Assembly (NCBI GenBank): GCA_945878555.1 | Contig: CAMDWI010000004.1 | Coordinates: forward strand, 124,001-188,000 | DNA: 64,000 nucleotides | Reading direction: 5' to 3' | From: Klebsiella pneumoniae | GTDB lineage: Bacteria; Pseudomonadota; Gammaproteobacteria; Eutrophobiales; Eutrophobiaceae | Shown: positions 47,157 through 56,593 of the stretch, in pieces | Layout: each line of letters opens with the position of its first letter | Position numbering within the stretch: position 1 is the stretch's first letter | Position numbers and translations under genes: made by a program | The notes under the pieces: model-generated | Seen by the model: the letters and a program-made list of their open reading frames with translations, nothing else | Told to the model about the DNA's origin: nothing | The model's database searches: none

Positions 47157-49703
47157 ATGTCTTTAAAATCAGGTCCAGAATTAAAATTGGGCAATCTTAA
47201 CAAGGTATTAATTGCACTGTCAGCAGTTGCAATAACCAGTCCGCAACTTCATGCTCAAATAGCGCTGGAAGAGATTATTGTTACGGCACAACGTCGTGAA
47301 CAGTCATTACAGGAAGTTCCCATTTCAATCGAAACCTATACGGGAGATAACATACTCAAACAAGGCTTCAGAACGATGGAAGACCTGGTGTATTTCTCGC
47401 CTTCGGTACAAATGGATGTTCAGCCGCGTGATCAGGATATTACAGTTCGGGGTGCCGGATCGATTGGAAATAATCTCGCATTGCAACAGTCTGCCCCCAC
47501 CTTTGTTGACGGAATTTATTATGGTCGTTCCGGACAGGCGATGGGTAGATTTCTGGATATTGAACGAGTCGAAATCCTGACCGGGCCACAGCCCGTCTAT
47601 TTCGGTCAGGACGCCCTCGTTGGTGCGTTCAACATCACCACACGTAAACCCACCCCGGAATGGGAAGGATTCGTTGTGGCCGAGATGGGGAATTTTTCCA
47701 CAAAACAGGTTGAAGCAGGTGCCGGCGGACCGATAACGGATACCCTGGGTATTCGTGTAGCGGGAAAATACCATCAGACAGATGGCCACCTGATTAATGT
47801 TGTAACTCGCTCGGCATTTCCCAGGACAGAATCCTATGCTGGCAGAGTGACCTTTCAATGGACACCCACTGATAATTTTACTGCTTCGTTACAGGCTAAT
47901 TATGGTTATCAGGAGAATGGTGGCCAGAGTGTTGCCCTTGCAGCGGCAGCTGGGTCCCCTGATATGAGAAATGCTGACGGCCAGTTCTATTATATTACCG
48001 GATTCGATGGTACCAACGTTGAACCATTACAGCCCGGGTTGAACCGATGGGGAATTTCGGTAGGTCCGTCCTACCTGAGCCCGGGACCCGAGGTCAGGGC
48101 AATTTCAAATGGCAGAGCACAGTTTGATCTGTCTCCACTGGCCGATATGTCCCCTATCCACAGTAATGGCAAGGTAAGCTGGTTAGGACAGGATATCAGC
48201 AAGCCCTTTGGCGGACTGCTCAACATGAATTATCGGCTGGGGAACGGTATTGAACTGACCTCATTGACCGGTGTCAGCTACTATGAAAGATATCAGGTGT
48301 GGCAGCCCGGTGCAGTACCCTTTCTCCACAGCCCGTTTTACCGAGGCGAGGATCTGACACAGCTGAGTCAGGAGTTACGTGCCGTTTCCCAACCGGGTGG
48401 TATAGATATCGGCTCGGTAAATCTGGAGTGGATGTTGGGGTTATATTGGCAAAATCAGGATTTAAACCTGGTATCGGAAAACTGGCGAGCCCAGTCCAGA
48501 AGGCAGATACGGGCTCCAATCGGAACCGATGATGCCACCTGGAAAGCCGCCTTTGGAACGGTAACGCTGAATCTGACTGACAAGGCCGCTGTCGACATTG
48601 GTGCTCGCTATAGTGCCGTGGATAAATATGGACGTAACGTCATGTATATCGCGAGTTTCATATTTGATGATGGCACTCCGGCAGGACTGATCCTGCCTCA
48701 CAATAATGCGGCAACCATGCCTGCCGGTTTTTCAACCCTGCAGGTCAAGGGACATACGGATCTCAGGAGAGGTTGTGGTGTAGGCGTGGTTACTGCGGCC
48801 TGCCCTCCAAATGCCTTGAACGAGGGTAGACACCGGCATCGAGAAATAGATCCACAGGTAACCTTACGCTATAAAATCAGTGATGAGGTATCAACCTATG
48901 CCAAGTGGGTGCAGGGTTTCAAGGGCGGCAGCTTTAATGTCGAATTTGGTGATGTTGTTACTAACGATGCCTTTTTGCTCGAACCAGAACAGGCGGAAAG
49001 CTGGGAAGTGGGCATGAAAGGCACCTTCTGGGATAGCCGGGTAAGGACAAATGTGACATTGTTCTGGTCTGACTACACAAACCTACAGGTGGCAACAGAA
49101 GGAGATCAGGCGATTGACCCCTCTTCTGTTATCGCCAGTCGTACTATCAATGTTGGCGGGCAACGTGTAAAAGGAGCAGAACTCTCTGGTGAAGTATTAA
49201 TCACTGATAATTTCCGGGTGGGTCTGGGTGCATCCTTCATGGATGGCATGTATACAAATTACCCCAATGCCGGCTGTACATTGGCTGAAATAGTGGGTAA
49301 TACATGCGACGACCCTGTAAGAGCGTTGACAGATCGGACTGGCCAGAAAGCGGCCCGGACACCTGACTGGGTTATTACGTCAAATGCTGACTACTGGATG
49401 CCAGTCCTGGAAGACAACAGACTCAGCTTTAATGTCAACTTCAAGTTGTCCGATGGTTATGTCACAGATGCGGAATCATTCAGCAAGACCATCATGATGG
49501 ATACGCATACCAAACTTAATGCAAGCATAGGTTTTGGAAATCTGGATGATACCTGGCGATGGACACTCTGGGGCAGGAACATCACCGACAGCCGGGTTGA
49601 GTATTTTCCCGAGTACGATATTGTACCTGTAGGGCTCGTTACTTCCGACCTTAGTCAAGGGAACTTTTTTTCCTACGGTGTGCAGTTTAACTACAACTTC
49701 TAG
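47157..49703 (+). CDS. TonB-dependent outer-membrane receptor
   Basis: An 848-residue receptor. An N-terminal export segment (VLIALSAVAITSPQLHAQ) is followed by IALEEIIVTAQRREQSLQEV, a typical TonB-box region, the plug (SIETYTGDNILKQGFRTMED) and a barrel ending in GNFFSYGVQFNYNF with a terminal phenylalanine. It resembles the receptors of uncertain substrate common in marine and sediment gammaproteobacteria. GAGGGGGGGG precedes the ATG. It lies 80 bases after the ankyrin gene, same strand, and likely imports the compound handled by the preceding three genes; this is inference from position. Confidence 0.9.
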   Translation: MSLKSGPELKLGNLNKVLIALSAVAITSPQLHAQIALEEIIVTAQRREQSLQEVPISIETYTGDNILKQGFRTMEDLVYFSPSVQMDVQPRDQDITVRGAGSIGNNLALQQSAPTFVDGIYYGRSGQAMGRFLDIERVEILTGPQPVYFGQDALVGAFNITTRKPTPEWEGFVVAEMGNFSTKQVEAGAGGPITDTLGIRVAGKYHQTDGHLINVVTRSAFPRTESYAGRVTFQWTPTDNFTASLQANYGYQENGGQSVALAAAAGSPDMRNADGQFYYITGFDGTNVEPLQPGLNRWGISVGPSYLSPGPEVRAISNGRAQFDLSPLADMSPIHSNGKVSWLGQDISKPFGGLLNMNYRLGNGIELTSLTGVSYYERYQVWQPGAVPFLHSPFYRGEDLTQLSQELRAVSQPGGIDIGSVNLEWMLGLYWQNQDLNLVSENWRAQSRRQIRAPIGTDDATWKAAFGTVTLNLTDKAAVDIGARYSAVDKYGRNVMYIASFIFDDGTPAGLILPHNNAATMPAGFSTLQVKGHTDLRRGCGVGVVTAACPPNALNEGRHRHREIDPQVTLRYKISDEVSTYAKWVQGFKGGSFNVEFGDVVTNDAFLLEPEQAESWEVGMKGTFWDSRVRTNVTLFWSDYTNLQVATEGDQAIDPSSVIASRTINVGGQRVKGAELSGEVLITDNFRVGLGASFMDGMYTNYPNAGCTLAEIVGNTCDDPVRALTDRTGQKAARTPDWVITSNADYWMPVLEDNRLSFNVNFKLSDGYVTDAESFSKTIMMDTHTKLNASIGFGNLDDTWRWTLWGRNITDSRVEYFPEYDIVPVGLVTSDLSQGNFFSYGVQFNYNF

Positions 49704-49820
49704 TTCTGGCGGGCCGGTATTTTAATCAGTCGTCCGGTCCGGCTTGTGGAGTTGTAAACGTTCTGTATCCATGCCCGGGTTACACAGGGAGGTGTAACCC
49801 GGATTCTGTTTCTCATCTCA

Positions 49821-50369
49821 TTACAAGATTAATTTCTCGATCGTTTTCCACTGTCCAGGTTGCAACTCGTCCATGCCGATATTACCGACCTTGAGTCTTA
49901 CCAGTCGCAGTGTCGGATGCCCAACCGCAGCAGTCATTTTTCGCACCTGGCGGTTGCGTCCTTCCCGGATTGTCAGTTCAATCCACGCTGTGGGCACCGA
50001 TTTGCGAAACCGGATGGGAACGGGTCGGTCGGGAAGACCGGGTTCTTCATCAAGCAAGCGCACTTCTGCCGGCCTGGTCATCTTTCCTTCAATCACTACG
50101 CCACTACGTAAACGTTGCAGTGACTCTGCTGATGGAACATGCTCGACCTGCACCAGATAGGTTTTGGGCAGCTTGAATTTCGGATCAGTCAGTTTGTGCT
50201 TTATGTTGTTGTCGTCTGTTAACAGCAAAAGGCCTTCACTGTCATAATCGAGCCTGCCGACGGGATAAACTCCCTTCGGGAAATCGAAATCCTGTAATGA
50301 TTGTTTTCCATCTTCCGATGTGAATTGTGAAAGGACAGCGTAAGGTTTGTTGAACAAGATGTACTTCAT
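49821..50369 (-). CDS. rluE: Ribosomal large subunit pseudouridine synthase E
   Basis: A 182-residue RsuA-family enzyme that converts one uridine of 23S rRNA (U2457 in E. coli) to pseudouridine. The catalytic aspartate lies in YPVGRLDYDSEGLLLLTDD (motif II). The start MKYILFNKPYAVLSQFT matches the family, so ATG 50369 is used and the upstream in-frame extension is left out. There is no N-terminal S4 domain, which fits RluE and not RsuA or RluB. C-terminal motifs are LTIREGRNRQVRKMTAAVGH and LRLVRLKVGNIGM. RluE is preferred over RluF on length. Confidence 0.88.
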   Translation of the reverse strand: MKYILFNKPYAVLSQFTSEDGKQSLQDFDFPKGVYPVGRLDYDSEGLLLLTDDNNIKHKLTDPKFKLPKTYLVQVEHVPSAESLQRLRSGVVIEGKMTRPAEVRLLDEEPGLPDRPVPIRFRKSVPTAWIELTIREGRNRQVRKMTAAVGHPTLRLVRLKVGNIGMDELQPGQWKTIEKLIL

Positions 50370-50409
50370 CGTAAAGAAACCCGGAAGTGGCGGTATCCAG
50401 AGAATAACA

Positions 50410-50431
50410 GGGCCCGAAAGGCCCATTTTTT
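50410..50431. terminator. Hairpin between tRNA-Ser(GGA) and rluE
   Basis: GGGCC (50410-50414) and GGCCC (50420-50424) form a stem with loop CGAAA. The T-run (ATTTTTT) is on the plus-strand side, whereas both neighbours are on the minus strand, where only TGTTATTC follows. It may be a weakened terminator of the tRNA. Confidence 0.35.
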
Positions 50432-50436
50432 AATAA

Positions 50437-50526
50437 TGGCGGAGAGAGAGGGATTCGAACCCTCGATACGGGTTAACGTATACACACTTTCCAGGCGTGC
50501 GCCTTAAGCCACTCGGCCATCTCTCC
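50437..50526 (-). tRNA. tRNA-Ser, anticodon GGA
   Basis: A 90-base class II tRNA on the minus strand: acceptor GGAGAGA pairing with TCTCTCC, encoded CCA, anticodon loop CTGGAAA and a long variable arm (TGTATACGTTAACCCGTATC region). It is the second serine tRNA of the window. Confidence 0.96.
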
Positions 50527-50831
50527 GGGATAATCCTTGATAAGCCAGAAATCATCAGATTTGGGAAGCTACCTTATCCAATCTGCCTGTTTCGGGTCGC
50601 GCAGGTTAAACAAATAACCGCCGATGTGCAATCGAGATCATTGCGGCCGCTGATTCTGGCTGTACATTCTATCTGTTTTGGCCGTACAAGGTAAGGCAAA
50701 AATTGTTGAGGACAAACCTGGACACTCCACGGAAAATTATACCCAGGGGTATTCAGGCGATCACAATTTATTCGAAATTACTATAGAATACTGGCATATT
50801 TAAAGCTGAAACAGGCAGGATTAATTTAAGC
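50527..50831. other. Intergenic gap
   Basis: This 305-base gap between the divergent tRNA-Ser and response-regulator genes has no credible gene. It presumably holds both promoters. A possible plus-strand -10 (TAGAAT, 50784-50789) lies about 43 bases before the next start, but there is no good -35. Confidence 0.4.
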
Positions 50832-52937
50832 ATGAACGACTCTGATAGTCTGAAAAAGATTCTGATATTTGATGATGATGCAGACCTGCGCAAGCTGCTG
50901 GTTACCTATCTGGGAAAACTGTTCCCGGATGTCGAGCTCGAGCAATATGATCCGGTGGCGTCCGGTGTCCCGGCGAAGGATTTTGACTGGGCGCGTTATG
51001 ACATCCTGATACTGGACTATTACCTTTGTATTCATGGGGTTACGGGCCTCGATATCCTGCAACAGAACCGCAAGAACCTGGGCTTCCCTGCCACTATCAT
51101 GCTGACCGGCGCGGGCAACGAGGAAGTGGCCATGCGCGCCTTGAAGGCGGGCGTCTACGATTATTTACGCAAGCAAAACCTGGACAAGCAGGAGCTTAAA
51201 AACTCCATCCTGCTCGCGTTTGAAAAACACAAGCAGGCCCGCAAACGCCAGACCGAACTGACCCAGCAGGGTGCGGCCTTCAACAAGTCGCTGTTCTACC
51301 AGCAGCTCGAGTTCCACAAGGACAGCCCGGAATTCCGCCGCCGCGTGCTGTTGTTGATCGAGCTGGATGACCATGTGGCGCTGGAGGAAAGTGCCGGCAT
51401 GATATTGCGTGATAATATGATCCGCCATATCGCCCGCCAATCCTACGAGGTATTCCGGCTCGGGGATTGCAACCCGATCGTGACCCGACTCGGTGACTAC
51501 TCCATTGCCCTGCTGATTGATGCACCCGATTCCCGTAAAACGCTTGAATTCAATCTGAATGGATTAATTACCCATCTGGACAAGCGACCCTATAAGTTTG
51601 GCGACAAGCTGTACCATTTTACTGTCAGTATCGGAGCACTGGCCCTGCCCGGCCAGGGGCAGTCGGCCGAGGTCATCATCAAATATGCCCGGGCGGCCTG
51701 TAAATCGGCCACCCAGGCTGGCAAAAGCTCGTTTTATATCTTCACAGGCGATAAACCGGCCACGGCCACTGCACCTGCAGTAGCACCCAATCCGGTCGTC
51801 GCCCCTGTCAAGGAAACGGCACCGGTAAAAGGTGATCATAAACAGGTGGAGACGCCTGTTATCGAGAAACCGCCTGTTGTGGCTCCGACCGGAACCGATC
51901 CCAAACCAAAACCCGTTCCCGCAGCCCCGGTTGCAAAACCACCGGTGGAACATGCACCAGCAGCACCACAAAGACCGTTAAAGTCGCTGGAAGAGCTGAA
52001 GGCCGAGGCCTTGCGGCCCAAGCCACCAGTAGAAGCAGAGAAGGCCGCACCCGTTGCAGTAAACAGTGCTGCTACTCCGGCACCGAAAGTGTCGGAATCA
52101 GCCGATCAGCTACTGGACATCTCGAAGCTGGATGAAGCTGGCCTGCACCTGAAACAGGCGTTTGATGAAAAGCGCGTTGTGCAGGTATTCCAGCCGGTCA
52201 TCTCCCTGATGAATGAGGACATGGAAACCGATGACGAGATACACAAGGTATCACTCGAATTGATTGATCATGACGGTAGTGTCAGAAATGCTGCCGAAAT
52301 CATGGACGGGATTAAACTGCCAGAGTTCAGGAAGTTTGTGGATCGCTGGCTGTTAAGAGAGATTTTCGGGCGTCTGATTAACAGCAAAAACAACCGTTAC
52401 ACTTTTGTAGTCGATATCAGTGATGCCTCGCTCGCCGATGCCGGTTTCTTCAACTGGCTCCGAAAGCTGCTTACCGGTATGGATGCAGCAAATCCGGGTA
52501 AATATCTGGTACTGGAAATCAATGCGAAACATCTGGCCAACGTTGAAAAACAGGCGAGCGCACTGATTACCTACCTGCGCAAGACACATGACATCAAGTT
52601 CGTGCTCGGCAATGTGGATAACATGGCTGAAATCGCCGGATTTACCAGCCGGATCAAGTTTGATCTGGTGCGCTGCAACTTCCAGTTGATAAATGAACTG
52701 GGTAGTCAGGTTGCCCAGGCGTCGGCCCCCGGGGAGAGCGCCAAATACGCAGGTAATTCACAGCTTGACCTGATAAAATCGGCTGGCAGTCGCTTCATTG
52801 CCGATAATATCGAGGATGCAACAACGCTGACCGAGGTGATCAGCCTGGGCACGGAGTATGCGATGGGCCATTTTATTGGTGAAGCGACGACACAACTTGA
52901 CGATATAACCAATATCGAAACGTTTGAAATTATCTGA
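50832..52937 (+). CDS. Degenerate REC-GGDEF-EAL signalling protein
   Basis: A 701-residue protein. Residues 1-125 are a response-regulator receiver with the acidic pocket (FDDDAD) and phosphoacceptor D62 in ILILDYYLCIHGV. Residues about 155-305 look like a GGDEF domain, but the signature is replaced by RLGDYSIALL, so it is unlikely to make c-di-GMP. A Pro/Ala/Lys linker of about 110 residues follows. Residues about 430-690 are an EAL-like domain in which the EAL motif is replaced (VSLELIDHDG); VVQVFQPVISL and FVVDISDASLADAGF remain. The layout recalls FimX-type proteins, which bind c-di-GMP through a dead EAL domain. The cNMP gene follows by 45 bases. Confidence 0.82.
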   Translation: MNDSDSLKKILIFDDDADLRKLLVTYLGKLFPDVELEQYDPVASGVPAKDFDWARYDILILDYYLCIHGVTGLDILQQNRKNLGFPATIMLTGAGNEEVAMRALKAGVYDYLRKQNLDKQELKNSILLAFEKHKQARKRQTELTQQGAAFNKSLFYQQLEFHKDSPEFRRRVLLLIELDDHVALEESAGMILRDNMIRHIARQSYEVFRLGDCNPIVTRLGDYSIALLIDAPDSRKTLEFNLNGLITHLDKRPYKFGDKLYHFTVSIGALALPGQGQSAEVIIKYARAACKSATQAGKSSFYIFTGDKPATATAPAVAPNPVVAPVKETAPVKGDHKQVETPVIEKPPVVAPTGTDPKPKPVPAAPVAKPPVEHAPAAPQRPLKSLEELKAEALRPKPPVEAEKAAPVAVNSAATPAPKVSESADQLLDISKLDEAGLHLKQAFDEKRVVQVFQPVISLMNEDMETDDEIHKVSLELIDHDGSVRNAAEIMDGIKLPEFRKFVDRWLLREIFGRLINSKNNRYTFVVDISDASLADAGFFNWLRKLLTGMDAANPGKYLVLEINAKHLANVEKQASALITYLRKTHDIKFVLGNVDNMAEIAGFTSRIKFDLVRCNFQLINELGSQVAQASAPGESAKYAGNSQLDLIKSAGSRFIADNIEDATTLTEVISLGTEYAMGHFIGEATTQLDDITNIETFEII

Positions 52938-52982
52938 TCTGTCTCCATATCGTCTGTAATACAGTACAACACACGGGAATAT

Positions 52983-53612
52983 ATGTCTGAAATCATCCTG
53001 ACCGACGGCACGAAGAAACTGGGGGCCTACCTGCTCTGTTCTCCGGCCGCCCTGCAGAATGTAGTCAAGCAGCAGGGGCAGACATTGAAACACGGCAAGA
53101 AACCCAAACATATCGGTGAAATCCTGCTGGAGTCCGGTGTTATATCGCGGGAGGAGCTGGATACGGCCATACGTAAACAGCGTGTGGACAGGTTACGCAG
53201 GAGTCCGGTATTCAACATGCTGTCCGATGCTGAACTCGCTGCAATCAGCGCCCGCTTTACCGAGGTCTCGGTTGATCCGGGCAAACAGTTTATCTTCCAG
53301 GATGAACCGGATCCGACGCTGTATATCCTGGCCTCGGGCCGGGTCGAGGTCTACCGTACCACGCTGGAAGGCAAACATATCCACATTGCATTTGTCGACC
53401 CGCCTGAACCTATCGGTGAGATGGGCTATTTTCAGGGCGGGATCAGGAATGCCTCCGTCAGGGCAGTTGATGCGGTGGAGTTGTTACAGGCGGATTATTC
53501 CAAACTGACGCATTATTTTGAATACGTGCCGCGTGTCGCCCACGAATTCATGAAAATAGTCGAACAACGACGGTATGCCACAGCACAGATAGTACAAAAT
53601 CACACCCGGTAA
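52983..53612 (+). CDS. Cyclic-nucleotide-binding domain protein
   Basis: A 209-residue protein. The first 75 residues contain IGEILLESGVISREELDTAI, similar to the MshE/GspE N-terminal domains, some of which bind c-di-GMP. Residues about 78-200 form a CAP-type cNMP-binding domain with SVDPGKQFIFQDEPDPTLYI and PIGEMGYFQGGIRNASVRAV. There is no helix-turn-helix or output enzyme, so it may be a regulatory subunit. It directly follows the REC-GGDEF-EAL gene and is similar in layout to the C-terminal part of the kinase at 9124-10467. The ligand (cAMP, c-di-GMP or none) is unknown. Confidence 0.82.
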   Translation: MSEIILTDGTKKLGAYLLCSPAALQNVVKQQGQTLKHGKKPKHIGEILLESGVISREELDTAIRKQRVDRLRRSPVFNMLSDAELAAISARFTEVSVDPGKQFIFQDEPDPTLYILASGRVEVYRTTLEGKHIHIAFVDPPEPIGEMGYFQGGIRNASVRAVDAVELLQADYSKLTHYFEYVPRVAHEFMKIVEQRRYATAQIVQNHTR

Positions 53613-53680
53613 TATGGATTGACCGTGCCCGGACGGTTGTCCGTGCTTCAGCCCCCTCTTCTACCCAGTATGGACCTGTA

Positions 53681-54142
53681 ATGACTGACCAAATAAATAC
53701 AACAGCTACCCCGCTCCGGGTCGTAGTCACCGAAAATAACACGGCGTTTTCACGAACGATCACCGCACGTACACACTCTTTCCCGGCAGACGAACCGCTG
53801 GACGCAGGTGGTACGGATCTCGGGCCAAATCCTTATGAGATACTGCTCGGTGCGTTGGGCGCCTGCACATCGATGACCGTCAGGATGTATGCAAACCGCA
53901 AACAGTTGCCGCTCGACAGTATCGAGGTGTCATTAAGCCACAGACGTATCGACGCGGCCGACTGTCCTGATTGTCAGACCCAAACCGGCCTGGTTGATGT
54001 AATCGAAAAGGAAATCCGTCTTCAAGGTAATCTGACCGGGGAACAAAGGGACAAGCTGATCGAAATCTCCGCGAAATGTCCGGTACAAAAGACCTTACTC
54101 AACGAAATCCTGATTAAGACCCGGCTGTCCGGAACGCCATAA
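53681..54142 (+). CDS. OsmC/Ohr family protein
   Basis: A 153-residue OsmC-family protein, probably a thiol-dependent hydroperoxide reductase. Both reactive cysteines are present: one in LLGALGACTSMTVRMYANRK (about residue 64) and one in ISAKCPVQKTLL (about 137). DEPLDAGGTDLGPNPYEILL is the usual lead-in. The subgroup is closer to YhfA/OsmC-like proteins than to Ohr because of PDCQTQTGLVDVI, which adds two cysteines (CPDC). Cytoplasmic. It has 68 bases upstream and appears to be transcribed separately. Confidence 0.88.
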   Translation: MTDQINTTATPLRVVVTENNTAFSRTITARTHSFPADEPLDAGGTDLGPNPYEILLGALGACTSMTVRMYANRKQLPLDSIEVSLSHRRIDAADCPDCQTQTGLVDVIEKEIRLQGNLTGEQRDKLIEISAKCPVQKTLLNEILIKTRLSGTP

Positions 54143-54445
54143 TCGGCGGAGTTTTGTTCTGCCGCCGCTGCTGCACCAGACTGCGGCACCCGCCAAATTC
54201 CCTTTTAAATTAGGCATATAAGACAGGTCTGCCGGTGAATACTTCTGTTACTTGCCCCATCGGAGTGCTATAGTGCGGGCATCCTCCACTCATGTCTGCT
54301 CGTCATTCACACTCACGACAGACGCCTCAACGCTTTTCGAGTCCGGGATAGACAGCACTTAACCTGAGCCGGACCCGTGGCAACGACTCATCTGCCTTTA
54401 TCCGGCAAGATGGCATGCAGATACTTAAACAAGGAATCATTGAAA
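54143..54445 (+). other. Intergenic gap and likely long leader of the RRM gene
   Basis: This 303-base stretch between the OsmC and RRM genes holds no recognised gene. The weak stem GGCGG/CCGCC at about 54145-54165 could end the OsmC transcript. The reading frame of the RRM gene is open from 54377, but the residues before ATG 54446 do not look like the family. RRM genes of this kind often have long, structured cold-responsive leaders; I could not show one here. Confidence 0.35.
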
Positions 54446-54724
54446 ATGTCACAGAACAAAATTTATGTTGGCAATATCGCGTTTACAGTATCTGAAGATG
54501 ACCTGAAAGAGGCCTTTACCAAATATGGCCCGATAGAAGATATGAAGCTGGTGATCGATCGCGCCACCGGCCGTTCCCGTGGCTTCTGCTTTATTACCTT
54601 CCAGAAACAGTTTGACGCCGAGGCCTCGCTGCAACTGAATGATACCGATATCAATGGCCGTAAAATCAGCGTCAGCATGGCCAAGGAAAAGGAAAAAAAG
54701 ACCACCCGCAAATACAGGCGTTAG
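54446..54724 (+). CDS. RRM-type RNA-binding protein
   Basis: A 92-residue single RNA-recognition-motif protein. RNP2 is KIYVGNIAF (residues 5-13) and RNP1 is SRGFCFITF (about 45-53), with a basic, lysine-rich tail (KEKEKKTTRKYRR). Bacterial members resemble eukaryotic and cyanobacterial Rbp proteins and are often induced by cold. ATG 54446 is chosen because it matches family starts and AAGGA lies 12 bases upstream. The gap of about 300 bases before it could be a regulated leader. Confidence 0.9.
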   Translation: MSQNKIYVGNIAFTVSEDDLKEAFTKYGPIEDMKLVIDRATGRSRGFCFITFQKQFDAEASLQLNDTDINGRKISVSMAKEKEKKTTRKYRR

Positions 54725-54793
54725 TCTAGCCTGTCTTCCCTTGGGGTTTGAGGCGCCTTTATTGTTGCTGATAAATGCGGTATATACCTGATC

Positions 54794-55300
54794 ATGTCCC
54801 GTTGGAAACCACCCGCACCCAAATCATCTGCCTACATTACACCGGAAGGCTACCGCGCACTCCAGGACAATCTGCAATCGCTCTGGCGGCGGCGGGCCGA
54901 GGTCACGCTGGCCCTGTCGGCAGCGGCAGCCGAAGGTGACCGTTCCGAGAATGCCGAATATATTTACCGGAAAAAGGAATTGCGCGAGATAGATTCACGC
55001 ATACGCTACCTCCAGGTCAGGCTGCCTGAGCTGAATATTGTCAGGGAGATCTCGGACCACAACAGCATCTTCTTTGGTGCGCGTGTCCATATCGAAAATG
55101 AGGAAGGAGTCGAGAGTATCGTCAGGATAGTGGGACCGGATGAAACCGGATTACATGACGAACATATCAGTATCGATTCGCCGCTGGCCCGGGCGCTGCT
55201 AAAGAAGCAGGTGGATGACGCTGTCGAATATCAGCTGATGGGCAAGACCCACGCTTACGTTGTTCTGAAAATCGAATACCCGAAGATAGTACCGGATTAA
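54794..55300 (+). CDS. greB: Transcription elongation factor GreB
   Basis: A 168-residue Gre factor that stimulates RNA cleavage by backtracked RNA polymerase. The tip of the coiled coil has the acidic pair in EGDRSENAEYIYRKKELREI (about 46-65), the GreB form, and the C-terminal FKBP-like domain includes FGARVHIENEEGVESIVRIV and SPLARALLKKQVDDAVEY. Length and sequence favour GreB over GreA. It lies 69 bases after the RRM gene. No damage is seen. Confidence 0.94.
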   Translation: MSRWKPPAPKSSAYITPEGYRALQDNLQSLWRRRAEVTLALSAAAAEGDRSENAEYIYRKKELREIDSRIRYLQVRLPELNIVREISDHNSIFFGARVHIENEEGVESIVRIVGPDETGLHDEHISIDSPLARALLKKQVDDAVEYQLMGKTHAYVVLKIEYPKIVPD

Positions 55301-55317
55301 ACTGGATAGTAGCATTG

Positions 55318-56586
55318 CTAGTATCCGTCGTCCTCGCTGTCGCCACCTGAGCCATACCGTTCCCTGTAGTCATTACCCAGCTGTTCTGCCTTTGCCAGTT
55401 GTTCCGCATCCAGCCGTGACCTGATCTTGTCCAGAGAGTTGGCGGGTATGCGGGTGCCTGAACCTGCCGCGGCATGGATCCAGGCGTAGGCCTCGATCAG
55501 ATCCTTGTTCACCCCCCAACCCTTGCGGTACATCACGCCTAGCGCATACAAGGCCGGCCGATAATGTTGCTCTGCGGCCATCGCCAGCCAGGCAAATGCC
55601 TTTTGATAGTCACGGGCCACACCGCTGCCCTGCATATACATCTTGCCGAGCCGGTACTGGGCCTGATCCAGACCATGGGTGGCGGCACGGTGGATATGGT
55701 CAAACGCCTCTGTCAGCTCTACCGGTACGCCGAGGCCTTGCAGATACATTTTGCCCAACTGGTAACTGGCCTTCATGTTGCCTGAGACACTCGCCTTGAG
55801 AAACCAGATCAGCGCCAGTGCATAATCCTGTTTTACGCCTTTACCGTGCAGATAGAGCAAGCCGATATGGTACTGAGCCCGATGATAGCCCTGCTCGGCC
55901 GCCGCCTCATACCAGAAGGCCGCCTGGGTGTAATCACAGGGTACGCCCTTACCCTGGGCATACATCCGGCCCAGATTGAACTGTCCGCGGATATTTCCCT
56001 GGGCAGCGGATTTGCGGAAATAATCCACGGCCTCAATCGGGTTATACAGGGGTGTTCGCTCATTTGCATACAGCAGTCCCAGATTGATCAGCGCCTTAGC
56101 GTGTCCCTCCGAGGCCGCGAGGGTGTACCAGCGGATGGCCCCGGGTATGTCGACTACCCTGCCGAGTCCATGCTCACACATATACCCCAGGTTAAAACGG
56201 GCCCCAACATGGCCGAGTGCCGCTGCGCGTTCATAACACTGGCTCGCCTTGGCATAGTCGCGGGTAGTCCCGCGACCGGTCTGGTAACACCAGCCAAGCT
56301 CGGCTATCGCATCGGGATTTTTCTGACCGGCCGCCAGACGCAACCAGTAAAAGGCCTGATCGTAATCCTGATTAATGCCAACCCCTTTAAGGTAGGCCGC
56401 ACCAATACGCGCCTGGGCCTGCACCGACCCTTGCTGCGCCGCCTGCAAAAACCATTGTGCCGCCAGCCCCATATTGCGGGCGATACCATAACCATTCTCA
56501 TACATATCGGCCAGCGTCAGCTGGGCGGCGACATCGCCGGTTTCGGCCTTGCCAACGAGGAAGGTTATTTCAGTAGGGTCAGCCAT
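55318..56586 (-). CDS. Sel1-repeat protein
   Basis: A 422-residue solenoid with about ten Sel1-like repeats of 36 residues, each of the form A-x2-L-G-x-M-Y-x2-G-x-G-V. Clear units are AQLTLADMYENGYGIARNMG, AQARIGAAYLKGVGINQDYD and AQYRLGKMYMQGSGVARDYQ. There is no signal peptide, so it may be cytoplasmic; Sel1 proteins are protein-protein adaptors. ATG 56586 (MADPTEITFLVG) is chosen, because the upstream extension overlaps the 56594-57118 gene in an improbable reading. The C-terminal tail is acidic (GGDSEDDGY). Convergent with greB. Confidence 0.88.
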   Translation of the reverse strand: MADPTEITFLVGKAETGDVAAQLTLADMYENGYGIARNMGLAAQWFLQAAQQGSVQAQARIGAAYLKGVGINQDYDQAFYWLRLAAGQKNPDAIAELGWCYQTGRGTTRDYAKASQCYERAAALGHVGARFNLGYMCEHGLGRVVDIPGAIRWYTLAASEGHAKALINLGLLYANERTPLYNPIEAVDYFRKSAAQGNIRGQFNLGRMYAQGKGVPCDYTQAAFWYEAAAEQGYHRAQYHIGLLYLHGKGVKQDYALALIWFLKASVSGNMKASYQLGKMYLQGLGVPVELTEAFDHIHRAATHGLDQAQYRLGKMYMQGSGVARDYQKAFAWLAMAAEQHYRPALYALGVMYRKGWGVNKDLIEAYAWIHAAAGSGTRIPANSLDKIRSRLDAEQLAKAEQLGNDYRERYGSGGDSEDDGY

Positions 56587-56593
56587 GTGTGCT

